Assembly (NCBI GenBank): GCA_030867875.1
Contig: JAOWCC010001368.1
Location: 310,001-374,000 of the forward strand
Source of the DNA: Actinernus sp. WN-2022
Taxonomy: Eukaryota; Cnidaria; Anthozoa; Actiniaria; Actinernidae
DNA: 64,000 nt
Direction: 5' to 3'
The notes beneath the pieces are model-generated. The model saw nothing but the letters and a program-made list of their open reading frames with translations, was not told where the DNA came from and ran no database searches. Shown here in pieces: positions 27,263 to 38,397 of this stretch. Position 1 is the first letter of the stretch, and each line of letters begins with the position of its first letter. The translations under genes and the position numbers were made by a program.

Positions 27263-30200
27263 TCAGTCTGCGTTATCCTGCATCAGTCTGCGTTATCCTC
27301 CATCATCCTGCTTCATACTGGCCCTTCCTGATTCATGCTGTCCAATCTTGGCATATCATGAACAAAATAAATAAATAAATAGAAATAAATAAAAATAAAT
27401 AGAAATACATAAAGAAATGTATAAAAAATTAAAAAATAAATAAATACAACGCATCCTCCTCTTTTATCCTACATCATCGTGCATCATCGTGCATCACCGT
27501 GCATCATACTGCATCACTGTGCATCATCCTGCATCATCCCGCATCATCCTGCATCATCCCGCATCATCCTGGATCATCCTGCATCATCCTGCATCATCCT
27601 GCATCATCCTGCATCATCCTGCATCATCCTGCATCATCCTGCATCATCCTGCATCATCCTGCATCATCCTGCATCATCCTGCATCATCCTGCATCATCCT
27701 GCATCATCCTGCATCATCCTGCATCATCCTGCATCATCCTGCATCATCCTGCATCATCCTGCTTCATACTGGCCCTTCCTGATTCATGCTGTCCAATCTT
27801 GGCATATCATGAACAAAATAAATAAATAAATGCATCATACTGCATCACTGTGCATCATCCTGCATCATCCCGCATCATCCTGCATCATCCCGCATCATCC
27901 TGGATCATCCTGCATCATCCTGCATCATCCTGCATCATCCTGCATCATCCTGCATCATCCTGCATCATCCTGCATCATCCTGCATCATCCTGCATCATCC
28001 TGCATCATCCTGCATCATCCTGCATCATCCTGCATCATCCTGCATCATCCTGCATCATCCTGCATCATCCTGCATCATCCTGCATCATCCTGCATCATCC
28101 TGCATCATCCTGCATCATCCTGCATCATCCTGCATCATCCTGCATCATCCTGCATCATCCTGCATCATCCTGCATCATCCTGCATCATCCTGCATCATCC
28201 TGCATCATCCTGCATCATTCTGCATCATTCTGCATCATCCTGCATCATCCTGCATCATCCTGCATCATCCTGCATCATCCTGCATCATCCTGCATCATCC
28301 TGCATCAGTCTGCGTTATCCTGCATCAGTCTGCGTTATCCTCCATCATCCTGCTTCATACTGGCCCTTCCTGATTCATGCTGTCCAATCTTGGCATATCA
28401 TGAACAAAATAAATAAATAAATAGAAATAAATAAAAATAAATAGAAATACATAAAGAAATGTATAAAAAATTTAAAAATAAATAAATACAACGCATCCTC
28501 CTCTTTTATCCTACATCATCGTGCATCATCGTGCATCACCGTGCATCATACTGCATCACTGTGCATCATCCTGCATCATCCCGCATCATCCTGCATCATC
28601 CCGCATCATCCTGGATCATCCTGCATCATCCTGCATCATCCTGCATCATCCTGCATCATCCTGCATCATCCTGCATCATCCTGCATCATCCTGCATCATC
28701 CTGCATCATCCTGCATCATCCTGCATCATCCTGCATCATCCTGCATCATCCTGCATCATCCTGCATCATCCTGCATCATCCTGCATCATCCTGCATCATC
28801 CTGCATCATCCTGCATCATCCTGCATCATCCTGCATCATCCTGCATCATCCTGCATCATCCTGCATCATCCTGCATCATCCTGCATCATCCTGCATCATC
28901 CTGCATCAGTCTGCGTTATCCTGCATCAGTCTGCGTTATCCTCCATCATCCTGCTTCATACTGGCCATTCCTGATTCATGCTGTCCAATCTTGGCATATC
29001 ATGAACAAAATAAATAAATAAATAGAAATAAATAAAAAGAAATAGAAATACATAAAGAAATGTATAAAAAATTAACAAATAAATAAATACAACGCATCCT
29101 CCTCTTTCATCCTACATCATCGTGCATCATACTGCATCACTGTGCATCATCCTGCATCATCCTGCATCATCCTGCATCATCCCGCATCATCCTGGATCAT
29201 CCTGCATCATCCTGCATCATCCTGCATCAGTCTGCGTTATCCTGCATCAGTCTGCATCATCCTGCATCATCCTGAATCATCCTGCATCATCCTGCATCAT
29301 CCTGCATCATCCTGCATCATCCTGCATCATCCTGCATCATCCTGCATCATTCTGCATCATCCTGCATCATCCTGCATCATCCTGCATCATCCTGCATCAT
29401 CCTGCATCATTCTGCATCATTCTGCATCATCCTGCATCATCCTGCATCATCCTGCATCATCCTGCATCATCCTGCATCATCCTGCATCATCCTGCATCAG
29501 TCTGCGTTATCCTGCATCAGTCTGCGTTATCCTGCATCAGTCTGCGTTATCCTCCATCATCCTGCTTCATACTGGCCCTTCCTGATTCATGCTGTCCAAT
29601 CTTGGCATATCATGAACAAAATAAATAAATAAATAGAAATAAATAAAAATAAATAGAAATACATAAAGAAATGTATAAAAAATTAAAAAATAAATAAATA
29701 CAACGCATCCTCCTCTTTTATCCTACATCATCGTGCATCATCGTGCATCACCGTGCATCATACTGCATCACTGTGCATCATCCTGCATCATCCCGCATCA
29801 TCCTGCATCATCCCGCATCATCCTGGATCATCCTGCATCATCCTGCATCATCCTGCATCATCCTGCATCATCCTGCATCATCCTGCATCATCCTGCATCA
29901 TCCTGCATCATCCTGCATCATCCTGCATCATCCTGCATCATCCTGCATCATCCTGCATCATCCTGCATCATCCTGCATCATCCTGCATCATCCTGCATCA
30001 TCCTGCATCATCCTGCATCATCCTGCATCATCCTGCTTCATACTGGCCCTTCCTGATTCATGCTGTCCAATCTTGGCATATCATGAACAAAATAAATAAA
30101 TAAATAAAAATAAATAAAAATAAATAGAAATACGTAAAGAAATGTATAAAAAATTAACAAATAAATAAATACAACGCATCCTCCTCTTTCATCTTGGCAT

Positions 30201-33200
30201 ATCATGAACAAAAGAAATAAATAAATAGAAATAAATAAAAAGAAATAGAAATACGTAAAGAAATGTAAAAAAAAAAAAAAAAAAATACAACGCATCCTCC
30301 TCTTTCATCCTACATCATCGTGCATCACCGTGCATCATACTGCATCACCGTGCATCATCCTGCATCACCGTGCATCATCCTGCATCATCCTGCATCATCC
30401 TGCATCATCCTCCATCAGTCTGCCTTATCCTCCATCATCCTGCTTCATACTGGCCCATCCTGATTCATGCTGTCCAATCTTGGCATATCATGAACAAAAT
30501 AAATAAATAAATAGAAATAAATAAAAAGAAATAGAAATACATAAAGAAATGTATAAAAAATTAACAAATAAATAAATACAACGCATCCTCCTCTTTCATC
30601 CTACATCATCGTGCATCATCGTGCATCACCGTGCATCATACTGCATCACCGTGCATCATCCTGCATCATCCTGCATCATCCTGCATCATCCTGCATCATC
30701 CTGCATCATCCTGCATCATCCTGCATCATCCTGCATCATCCTGCATCATCCTGCATCATCCTGCATCATCCTGCATCATCCTGCATAATCCTGCATCATC
30801 CTGCATCATCCTGCATCATCCTGCATCATCCTGCATCATCCTGCATCATCCTGCATCATCCTGCATCATCCTGCATCATCCTGCATCATCCTGCATCATC
30901 CTGCAGCATCCTGTATCATCCTGCATCAGTCTGCGTTATCCTGCATCATCTTGCATCAGTCTGCGTTATCCTCCATCATCCTGCTTCATACTGGCCCTTC
31001 CTGATTCATGCTGTCCAATCTTGGCATATCATGAACAAAATAAATAAATAACTAGAAATAAATAAAAAGAAATAGAAATACGTAAAGAAATGTATAAAAA
31101 AATAACAAATAAATAAATACAACGCATCCTCCACTTTCATCTTGGCATATCATGAACAAAAGAAAGAAATAAAGAGAAATAAATAAAAAGAAATAGAAAT
31201 ACGTAAAGAAATGTATAAAAAATTAACAAATAAATAAATACAACGCATCCTCCTCTTTCATCCTACATCATCGTGCATCACCGTGCATCATACTGCATCA
31301 CCGTGCATCATCCTGCATCACCGTGCATCATCCTGCATCATCCTGCATCATGCTGCATCATCCTGCATCATCCTGCCTCATCCTGCATCATCCTGCATCA
31401 TCCTGCATCATGCTGCATCAGTCTGCGTTACCCTGCATCATCCTGCATCAGTCTGCGTTATCCTCCATCATCCTGCTTCATACTGGCCCTTCCTGATTCA
31501 TGCTGTCCAATCTTGGCATATCATGAACAAAAGAAAGAAATAAATAGAAATAAATAAAAAGAAATAGAAATACGTAAAGAAATGTATAAAAAATTAACAA
31601 ATAAATAAATACAACGCATCCTCTTCTTTCATCCTACATCATCGTGCATCATCGTGCATCACCGTGCATATTACTGCATCACCGTGCATCATCCTGCATC
31701 ATCCTGCATCATCCTGCATCATCCTGCATCATCCTGCATCATCCTGCATCATCCTGCATCATCCTGCATCATCCTGCAGCATCCTGTATCATCCTGCATC
31801 AGTCTGCGTTATCCTGCATCATCTTGCATCAGTCTGCGTTATCCTCCATCATCCTGCTTCATACTGGCCCTTCCTGATTCATGCTGTCCAATCTTGGCAT
31901 ATCATGAACAAAATAAATAAATAACTAGAAATAAATAAAAAGAAATAGAAATACGTAAAGAAATGTATAAAAAATTAACAAATAAATAAATACAACGCAT
32001 CCTCCACTTTCATCTTGGCATATCATGAACAAAAGAAAGAAATAAAGAGAAATAAATAAAAAGAAATAGAAATACGTAAAGAAATGTATAAAAAATTAAC
32101 AAATAAATAAATACAACGCATCCTCCTCTTTCATCCTACATCATCGTGCATCACCGTGCATCATACTGCATCACCGTGCATCATCCTGCATCACCGTGCA
32201 TCATCCTGCATCATCCTGCATCATGCTGCATCATCCTGCATCATCCTGCCTCATCCTGCATCATCCTGCATCATCCTGCATCATGCTGCATCAGTCTGCG
32301 TTACCCTGCATCATCCTGCATCAGTCTGCGTTATCCTCCATCATCCTGCTTCATACTGGCCCTTCCTGATTCATGCTGTCCAATCTTGGCATATCATGAA
32401 CAAAAGAAATAAATAAATGGAAATAAATAAAAAGAAATAGAAATATGTAAAGAAATGTATAAAAAATTAACAAATAAATAAATACAACGCATCCTCTTCT
32501 TTCATCCTACATCATCGTGCATCATCGTGCATCACCGTGCATATTACTGCATCACCGTGCATCATCCTGCATCACCATGCATCATCCTGCATCATCCTGC
32601 ATCATCCTGCATCATCCTGCATCATCCTGCATCATCCTGCATCATCCTGCATCATCCTGCATCATCCTGCATCATCCTGCATCATCCTGCATCATCCTGC
32701 ATCATCCTGCATCATCCTGCATCATCCTGCATCATCCTGCATCATCCTGCATCATCCTGCATCATCCTGCATCATCCTGCATCATCCTGCATCATCCTGC
32801 CTCATCCTGCATCATCCTGCCTCATCCTGCATCATCCTGCCTCATCGTGCCTCATCCTGCCTCATCCTGCATCATCCTGCCTCATCTTGCCTCATCCTGC
32901 ATCATCCTGCCTCATCCTGCATCATCCTGCATCATCCTGCATCATCCTGCATCATCCTGCATCATCCTGCATCATCGTGCATCATCCTGCATCATCCTGC
33001 ATCATCCTGCATCATCCTGCATCATCCTGCATCATCCTGCATCATCCTGCATCATCCTGCATCATCCTGCATCATCCTGCATCATCCTGCCTCGTCGTGC
33101 ATCATCCTGCCTCATCCTGCATCATCCTGCATCATCCTGCATCATCCTGCATCATCCTGCATCATCCTTCATCATCCTCCATCATCCTGCATCATCCTGC

Positions 33201-33445
33201 ATCACCGTGCATCATCGTGCGTCATCCTGCATCATCCTGTATCATCCTGCATCATCCTGCATCATCCTGCATCATGCTGCATCATCCTGCATCATCCTGC
33301 ATCATCCTGCGTCATCCTGCATCATCCTGCATCATCCTGCATCATTCTGCATCATCCTGCATCATCCTGCATCATCCTGCATCATCCTGCATTAGTCTGC
33401 GTTATCCTGCTTCAAACTGTTAAATCTTGGCATATCATGAACTAA

Positions 33446-34060
33446 AGAAATAAAAAAAATAAAAAAAATAGAAATAAATAAAAATAAATAGAAATACATA
33501 AAGAAATGTATAAAAAAATAACAAATAAATAGATGTGGACATTGAAGTTTACTCAATGAAACCCGACGTTAAACGCGGTTGCAAAAACTGCTGGCATCAG
33601 AGAATAATTTGAGGCTTCAGTAATTAAGGCCAGTTGATATTTCCATGACTAAACTAATTTTGTGAAGGTTGGGGAGGTTGTTTTCATCTGGAAATACCTG
33701 AAAATCAGTTACACAGACTGTGTGGGTAATCTTTCGAACTATAGTTTGAATTGGCAAAACTGAATTGCTAGTATTTTTTCAAAACAAAATTGAACAATGC
33801 ATCGGTTCCTTTGCAAAAAAAATTTTTGTGCCTTAGTGCTTTGCAGGAATTGTTTTTGGGGACATTTACCCTTGCACGAAATTTTATTTTGGACTACCCA
33901 CCCCAGTCCTAGTTAATCATTACTAGAGAAAATTTACAATGACCCACAAAAAACAAATTTGTCAGTCAGTTAACCCCATTCAGACCCTCCTTACATGCAG
34001 CTTTGATAGGAATTCGCAGCAATTGTATGTGAGTATTTTATTTATTTTTTGTATGTGAGG
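33446..34060. other. Satellite edge and non-coding flank
   Basis: The last AT spacer is degraded (AAATAAAAAAAATAAAAAAAATAG) and ends near 33,530, followed at once by unique sequence. No gene, RNA or recognisable mobile element was seen from there to about 34,060. Confidence 0.6.
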
Positions 34061-34065
34061 CTTTT

Positions 34066-34146
34066 TTCATGGCTCGCATGTTTTTTATTTGCATGGCTCG
34101 CATGGCTCGCATCGTTGGCTCGCATGGATCGCTGGCTCGCATGTTT
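34066..34146. repeat. Short GGCTCGCAT tandem repeat
   Basis: Six imperfect copies of GGCTCGCAT (TGGCTCGCATG) separated by T-rich or short spacers within about 80 bp. A similar small GTCGAGCC repeat lies at 34,527-34,566. Both look like simple local slippage products with no gene association. Confidence 0.6.
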
Positions 34147-34928
34147 TTCCCCGCCTCCTACAAGATCGACAGTTTCACACGGTCGCGATAGATAGATTTT
34201 TAATACAACGGTTTGAACGTTTGAGCAATTCGATGGTTTTGTTTATTTGACGTGCCAGTATTTTAAGTGTAAACCAATTTTTTTATAAAATATCAAAGAT
34301 CTAAGAGCCTCCTTTGTATGTGATTAAATAATTATAAATGTCTGGGAAACCTGTCTCGAAATCCTGACTAGAGATCTCCTTCCGGCTGCCGCCGTTGTCG
34401 GAGCAACTAACCACAGTTAAGTTTACTACGATAAACCGGCCGGCAGGTCACACTGCATGAGGATGCCGTTAACTATAGTAAACTAAATTTATCATAATGT
34501 TGTCATTCCACCGTTCCGTCAAAGCTGTCGAGCCGCCAAGCCGTCGAGCCGTCGAGCCGTCAAGCCGCAAATTACACAATCCGTGCCCCGATTAGTCTCT
34601 TTTAGGGGTTCAATTACAATTTTCCGACGAGCATCCCCGCCCATTTTATATGGGAGGTCCCCCACCCGGGAGTTAGAGAGCGAGAGCATTGGAATCAAAA
34701 GCGCGCACTCTAAACCGGTTTACCATAGAGCCGATTCGCTTGAGCAGTGGTTTCAAAATAAGGTATATATGTAAAAGTTCTGAGACTGTGAACTTTGGGA
34801 ACTAGCCTCGTCAAGCGTAAATTGCTCGATTTAGGCTCCAGAAATGGGGGATATTTCAATTAAATGGCATGAGGTTCTTGGAATAGATACTCTATTAACT
34901 ATGGACTTATAATGTACTATATTTTTAG

Positions 34929-35237
34929 GGAAGAAATATTGGAAGTATTCAAAATGCAAAGAGATCGGTACGAAATGTGCAGGGAACCCATTCAAAAAGC
35001 ATGCAGGGATATGCAAGACCTTTGCATTCTGAGTATATATTGCCAATTACCACCCTCTCGTGCCAAAGAAATTCGAACCTTGGACATTTTCGAAGAGACG
35101 CAGTCCAAACCATTTGTGATTGACCAGCACAGGCAAGAATACAGCCATATTCAAAGAGAACGGTGATGTAAGCCTACGTACGTTATGAAGACTTTAAGAC
35201 CAAGACAACCAAGCCGCCTGACCAGATGGACTTGAAG
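34929..35237 (+). pseudogene. Tyrosine recombinase-like exon, frameshifted
   Basis: An exon-like stretch follows an acceptor (TATTTTTAG) and ends at a strong donor (AAG/GTGAGT). It reads MQRDRYEMCREPIQKA, then IYCQLPPSRAKEIRTL. The SRAKEIRTL segment resembles the first-arginine region of tyrosine recombinases (integrase/Crypton-like), but I have no alignment. The main frame stops at 35,164. The same protein appears to continue in other frames as IFKENGDVSLR and then YEDFKTKTTKPPDQMDLK, so there are probably two frameshifts: one near 35,125-35,135, and a 4-bp ACGT duplication near 35,180. It is therefore most likely a decayed copy. The family assignment is inference; an uncharacterised host gene is the alternative. 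Confidence 0.42.
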
Positions 35238-35775
35238 GTGAGTAAACATAGATCTGCTACTTTGTCCAACCCAAATTAAAAAATATATTTGGGGTGCCCT
35301 TGCTTTATATACCTAAAATAAATGTGTGATCATTTCTAATTTGAAACAGACAGGGAACATATGGATATTGGTAGCTATAGTGCAAAGATAACTAAGTTCC
35401 TACATGTATGTGTGAACGAGAGGGTCCTGAGAGTTGTCATAATGATAATCAGGGTTATAAATAGACAGTGTCAAAAGACAAGAGTCAGTTCATTGGTTCT
35501 GGCTCGCAAATTTCCACCTCGAATGTCCAACTAACATTTCCACACGAATCCCGGAGTACAACGTGTGAATTGTGGCTGACCTACTCACTGTATCTCTCCT
35601 GTGTTTATAGCTATTGTAGTGAGTATGGAAACAAAACAGGAGTTATAATGTGACAACATAATGTTCAAAGTACAATGTTTTTAATTTTCAAATGTGATGA
35701 TGCTTCTAAGTAGTACAGGGTTATTATTGCCATAATTGATATTGTGTAATTCCTATTATTTACCTTTCCCCCTAG

Positions 35776-35886
35776 CAAGACCAAGTGCTCACACGTCTCC
35801 TGAAAGAGTATTTGAGTAAACACCGACCAATACTTCTTGTCGCTGATGGTGGAGCCGGTCAGTTTGTTTGCCAGAAACTCTTCCTG
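35776..35886 (+). pseudogene. Second exon of the recombinase-like gene
   Basis: A 37-codon open exon bounded by a pyrimidine-tract acceptor (CCTTTCCCCCTAG) and a consensus donor (CTG/GTGAGT). It starts and ends in phase 0, matching the phase-0 donor of the exon ending at 35,237 across a 538-bp intron. The peptide contains QDQVLTRLLKEYLSKHRPIL. This fits an extended linker between recombinase core motifs, but no catalytic His-x-x-Arg or Tyr is seen here. Further exons were not found downstream, so the gene looks truncated. Confidence 0.4.
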
Positions 35887-36860
35887 GTGAGTGATATTCG
35901 ACAAACATATTTTTACCCCTCCAAGCCCTGTTGTGCACAAATATTTCATTTCACCCAAAAGAGGTGCATATATCAGTCACATCCATTCTTGATTTTTGGT
36001 TCCTCATCCTTGCAAAATGGACCATATACTGCACATCAATCTTAATAATTCCTTATGCTAGCTGTCCACCATAAATTGTGCCCTGACCCTAACCTAACCC
36101 TTGCAATTTTTGGGTTGAGTTTATTCCGTCCTCGTGTCTTTATGAATCGCAAACTTTATGGCACAAGGAAATAACACCTACATAGAGCAATAAATTTATA
36201 ACAAATTTGGGAACAGTTCGACTCAAAGAGTATACCTACAGTACTGGAGTTATTTTTCTTGTGGTTCTTGATAGAAAAACAACAAGTTCTAATTTCATTC
36301 AGGGAGCTGGTTCCTGTTATGCTCTTCTCTCACCACTCCATGTGTTTTCATACCAAAATCATTTCTCTCTTGTCTTTGATTCTGTGATGGCTATAGCTAG
36401 TCAACACACTTCTTTGAAAATTCAGCTAAATGCAATTTTCACTAAAATGAAAACAGTAATAATTAAGAATATTTCCCTTAATTAGGATATTGGTGGACAG
36501 TGAGGAATCCAGTCAGTGGACAGTGAGGATTATCCAGCCATTGTCGAAGTACTGTCAAGCAGCATCTGCACCATATTAATTACTGTATGGACAACAGGTA
36601 AATGCAAATACAAAATTGTAACTTCACCAGTTAAGGTGATTAACTATGAACCAAACACAGCCCGGATGAACAAACAGCTTTATTCCTGTAGGGTTACAAC
36701 AGTAGAACAACACTCTAGGAAAACAAGATGGCCGACACAACTAGAACAATAATTATTGCTGCAAGTAACATGCGTAACCTTGTACCGCTGACCGGTACTG
36801 GTGCTTGAACATCATACAAAATTAGTAATAACTACTATCAGATTGCCCATTTTCTTTTAG
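35887..36860. other. Non-coding stretch with no recognisable gene
   Basis: AT-rich sequence with only short random open frames. A small direct duplication of GTGGACAGTGAGGA lies near 36,491-36,530, and a short CCCTAACCTAACCC run near 36,090. Nothing else could be supported. Confidence 0.5.
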
Positions 36861-37740
36861 TCACACACAGCGAAAACACAATACATTAACTGAAAACACA
36901 ACACACACAGCGAAAACACAATACACACTGCACAAAGCATGGTAAGTAGCCGAGGACTGGGCACTAATATTATTACCGCTTACCAGTTTGAAACGTAGTC
37001 GCACCAGCCAGAAATTTGAAAAATAATGGCGGATGCTGAAGCACGACGTCTCTTTGAACTATGACTACACGACAATTTCGGGTTTTCTTGAAAAAAGTCA
37101 TGGAATATGAATTTCGAAAAGAACACTTTTGAATCGTTTAAATCAATATGGTCCATGCAGGCGAGGGCAGAGTGTGGATGGAGACATTGTTCGGGAATCG
37201 GGAATACAATATACAAGAGAGCTGGGTGGTCCGTCTCGCGGCTTCTCGAATCTCGGTTACAGCTAGGTCTATGTGGCGAAGGCTGCACTCAAAGTACATG
37301 GCAAAACAGAGTTTGTACGCCATACAATCTTTAGCAACTTTTTGTGCTCACTTCTGTAGTATAACCATAAGATCTTAAGGAGATGGTAGAAAAAGACAGG
37401 AAAATCAGTGGTCCATTATACCACATACACAGAAAAGTCATTTTCTCCCGTAAAATGTACGAGTCTGAACGAGATGCTACTCAGTTCTCAAGCACTTTCT
37501 AATCGGGAAAACCGCGTTTAAAATAGGGGTGTCTCGAAAACACAGACCTCGAAAACATAACACAGGCTAGGCAATCAATGCGGCTAGCCTTTGCGTGACT
37601 GTTATCATCGTGTTACCTACTTCATGATCACGATCACCCACAGTCGCTGGATCGCTAAGCCAATGTAAACAAACCGTGGTAGACATCCGGCGATCGTCAG
37701 CCCATCCGGAAACTGAAGCCAGGCTTAGTTGAGTCATAGT

Positions 37741-38182
37741 CATACAACGCGTCATCTCTCTTAGATTGACTATTATCATCAATTGTCAAAATCGCTAGAA
37801 TTGATTATAATCATCATTCTAAGACAAACCCTAACCCGAACTACAAACCAAACCCTAACCATCGGACGAGTTCACGGGTAAACGACGGGTTCTCACTCAC
37901 CTAGAGCTAGGGTTCACAGGTAAACAAGAAAGGAAGGTAAACGAGAGAAAATAAAATTTTGAGCGCTCCTACTCGGGCTCGAACACGTAGCCGTTTGCGT
38001 GTAGTGCTTGGTAGTACAGACGTCATGACCACTACACTAAGCGCGTCTGCCGCCGTTCGGCATTCGACAATTGTTTATCTTTATACTTGACTGGTTTTAA
38101 CCTCGAGGTTAAATTGACGATTATAATCAATTCTAGCGATTTTGACAATTGATGATAATAGTCAATCTAAGGGAGATACCGT
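37741..38182. mobile_element. Nested MITE with ~65-bp terminal inverted repeats
   Basis: The left arm, about 37,751-37,815, reappears inverted at about 38,115-38,175; both contain AGATTGACTATTATCATC and AATTGTCAAAATCGCTAGAA. The element is flanked by a perfect 13-bp direct repeat, GTTGAGTCATAGT, at 37,728-37,740 and 38,183-38,195, which looks like an unusually long target duplication. It sits inside the larger 36,861-38,397 element and so inserted later. Confidence 0.68.
37961..38050 (-). other. tRNA-like relic inside the nested MITE
   Basis: Read on the minus strand, this segment has a pol III A-box-like TTAGTGTAGTGGTCATGACG and a B-box-like GTGTTCGAGCCC about 35 bases further on. The T-stem pairs poorly and a full cloverleaf cannot be drawn with confidence, so this is a tRNA-derived relic (SINE head or tRNA pseudogene) rather than a functional tRNA. 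A chance resemblance is possible. Confidence 0.33.
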
Positions 38183-38397
38183 GTTGAGTCATAGTTGAGC
38201 GGTAATAACATTAGTGCCCAGTCCTCGGCTACTTACCATGCTTTGTGTATTGTGTTTTCGCTGTGTGTGTTGTGTTTTCAGTTAATGTATTGTGTTTTCG
38301 CTGTGTGTATTGTGTTTTCAGTTAGTGTATTGTGTTTTCGCTGAGTGTATTGTGTTTTCAGTTAGTGTATTGTGTTTTCGTTGTGTGTATTGTGTTT

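Larger units (their letters stand above)
16021..33445. repeat. Higher-order repeat family II of the decamer satellite
   Basis: This part carries diagnostic variants absent earlier: CTCTTCTTTCATCC before the block, a GCATATTACTG decamer near the block start, GCTGCATCAGTC plus GTTACCCTG in short blocks, and CTCCACTTTCATC in the null block. Matching short blocks at 21,626 and 22,499, at 24,583 and 25,456, and at 31,273 and 32,146 are each exactly 873 bp apart, a clear higher-order period. Family I blocks are interleaved (for example 26.4-30.6 kb, with a sub-variant carrying ATCCCGCATC and CTGGATC), so the two families are mixed rather than cleanly separated. Confidence 0.8.
1..33530. repeat. Giant decamer satellite with AT-rich spacers
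   Basis: The whole interval is built from the decamer CATCATCCTG and close variants (CATCATCGTG, CATCACCGTG, CATCATACTG, CATCAGTCTG, CGTTATCCTG), interrupted at intervals by an AT-rich spacer of about 100 bp. Most decamer blocks open with ATCATCGTGC and ATCACCGTGC variants and close with a fixed run through CATCAGTCTG, TTCATACTGG and TTGGCATATCATGAAC before the next spacer. The array is already running at base 1, so its left end lies outside the window. No transcription signal or credible gene was seen. All plus-strand open frames are explained by the stop-free repeat. Confidence 0.97.
36861..38397. mobile_element. Non-autonomous DNA element with ~120-bp inverted ends
   Basis: The segment 36,861-36,980 is repeated in inverted orientation at 38,198-38,340 with high identity, including the unique stretch GTAAGTAGCCGAGGACTGGG. 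The outer part of each arm is itself a tandem of alternating CAGCGAAAACACAATACA and TAACTGAAAACACAA units; the right arm carries more copies, reaching about 38,397. No transposase is encoded, so this is a MITE-like or foldback-type element of about 1.5 kb, later invaded by a second inverted-repeat element. The superfamily cannot be assigned by eye. Confidence 0.72.

Noticed and set aside
603..30295. Recurring 85-91-codon minus-strand frames beginning MKEEDALYLF or similar
   Set aside because: They translate the AT spacers and null blocks. The Phe/Tyr/Leu-rich content reflects A-rich DNA read from the other strand, and the frame varies with spacer length.
97..33445. Dozens of plus-strand frames of the HHPASSCIIL type
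   Set aside because: They are overlapping translations of a stop-free 10-bp repeat in all three frames, with no splice, start-context or non-repeat coding support.
1..33530. Resemblance to a CRISPR array (regular repeats and spacers)
   Set aside because: The spacers are near identical to each other and the repeats are 10-bp tandem units. No cas genes are present and the DNA is eukaryotic.
34583..34774. Plus-strand 63-codon frame
   Set aside because: Looks like part of a dispersed non-coding repeat (CCCGCCCATTTTATATGGGA) rather than a gene; not enough evidence to annotate either way.
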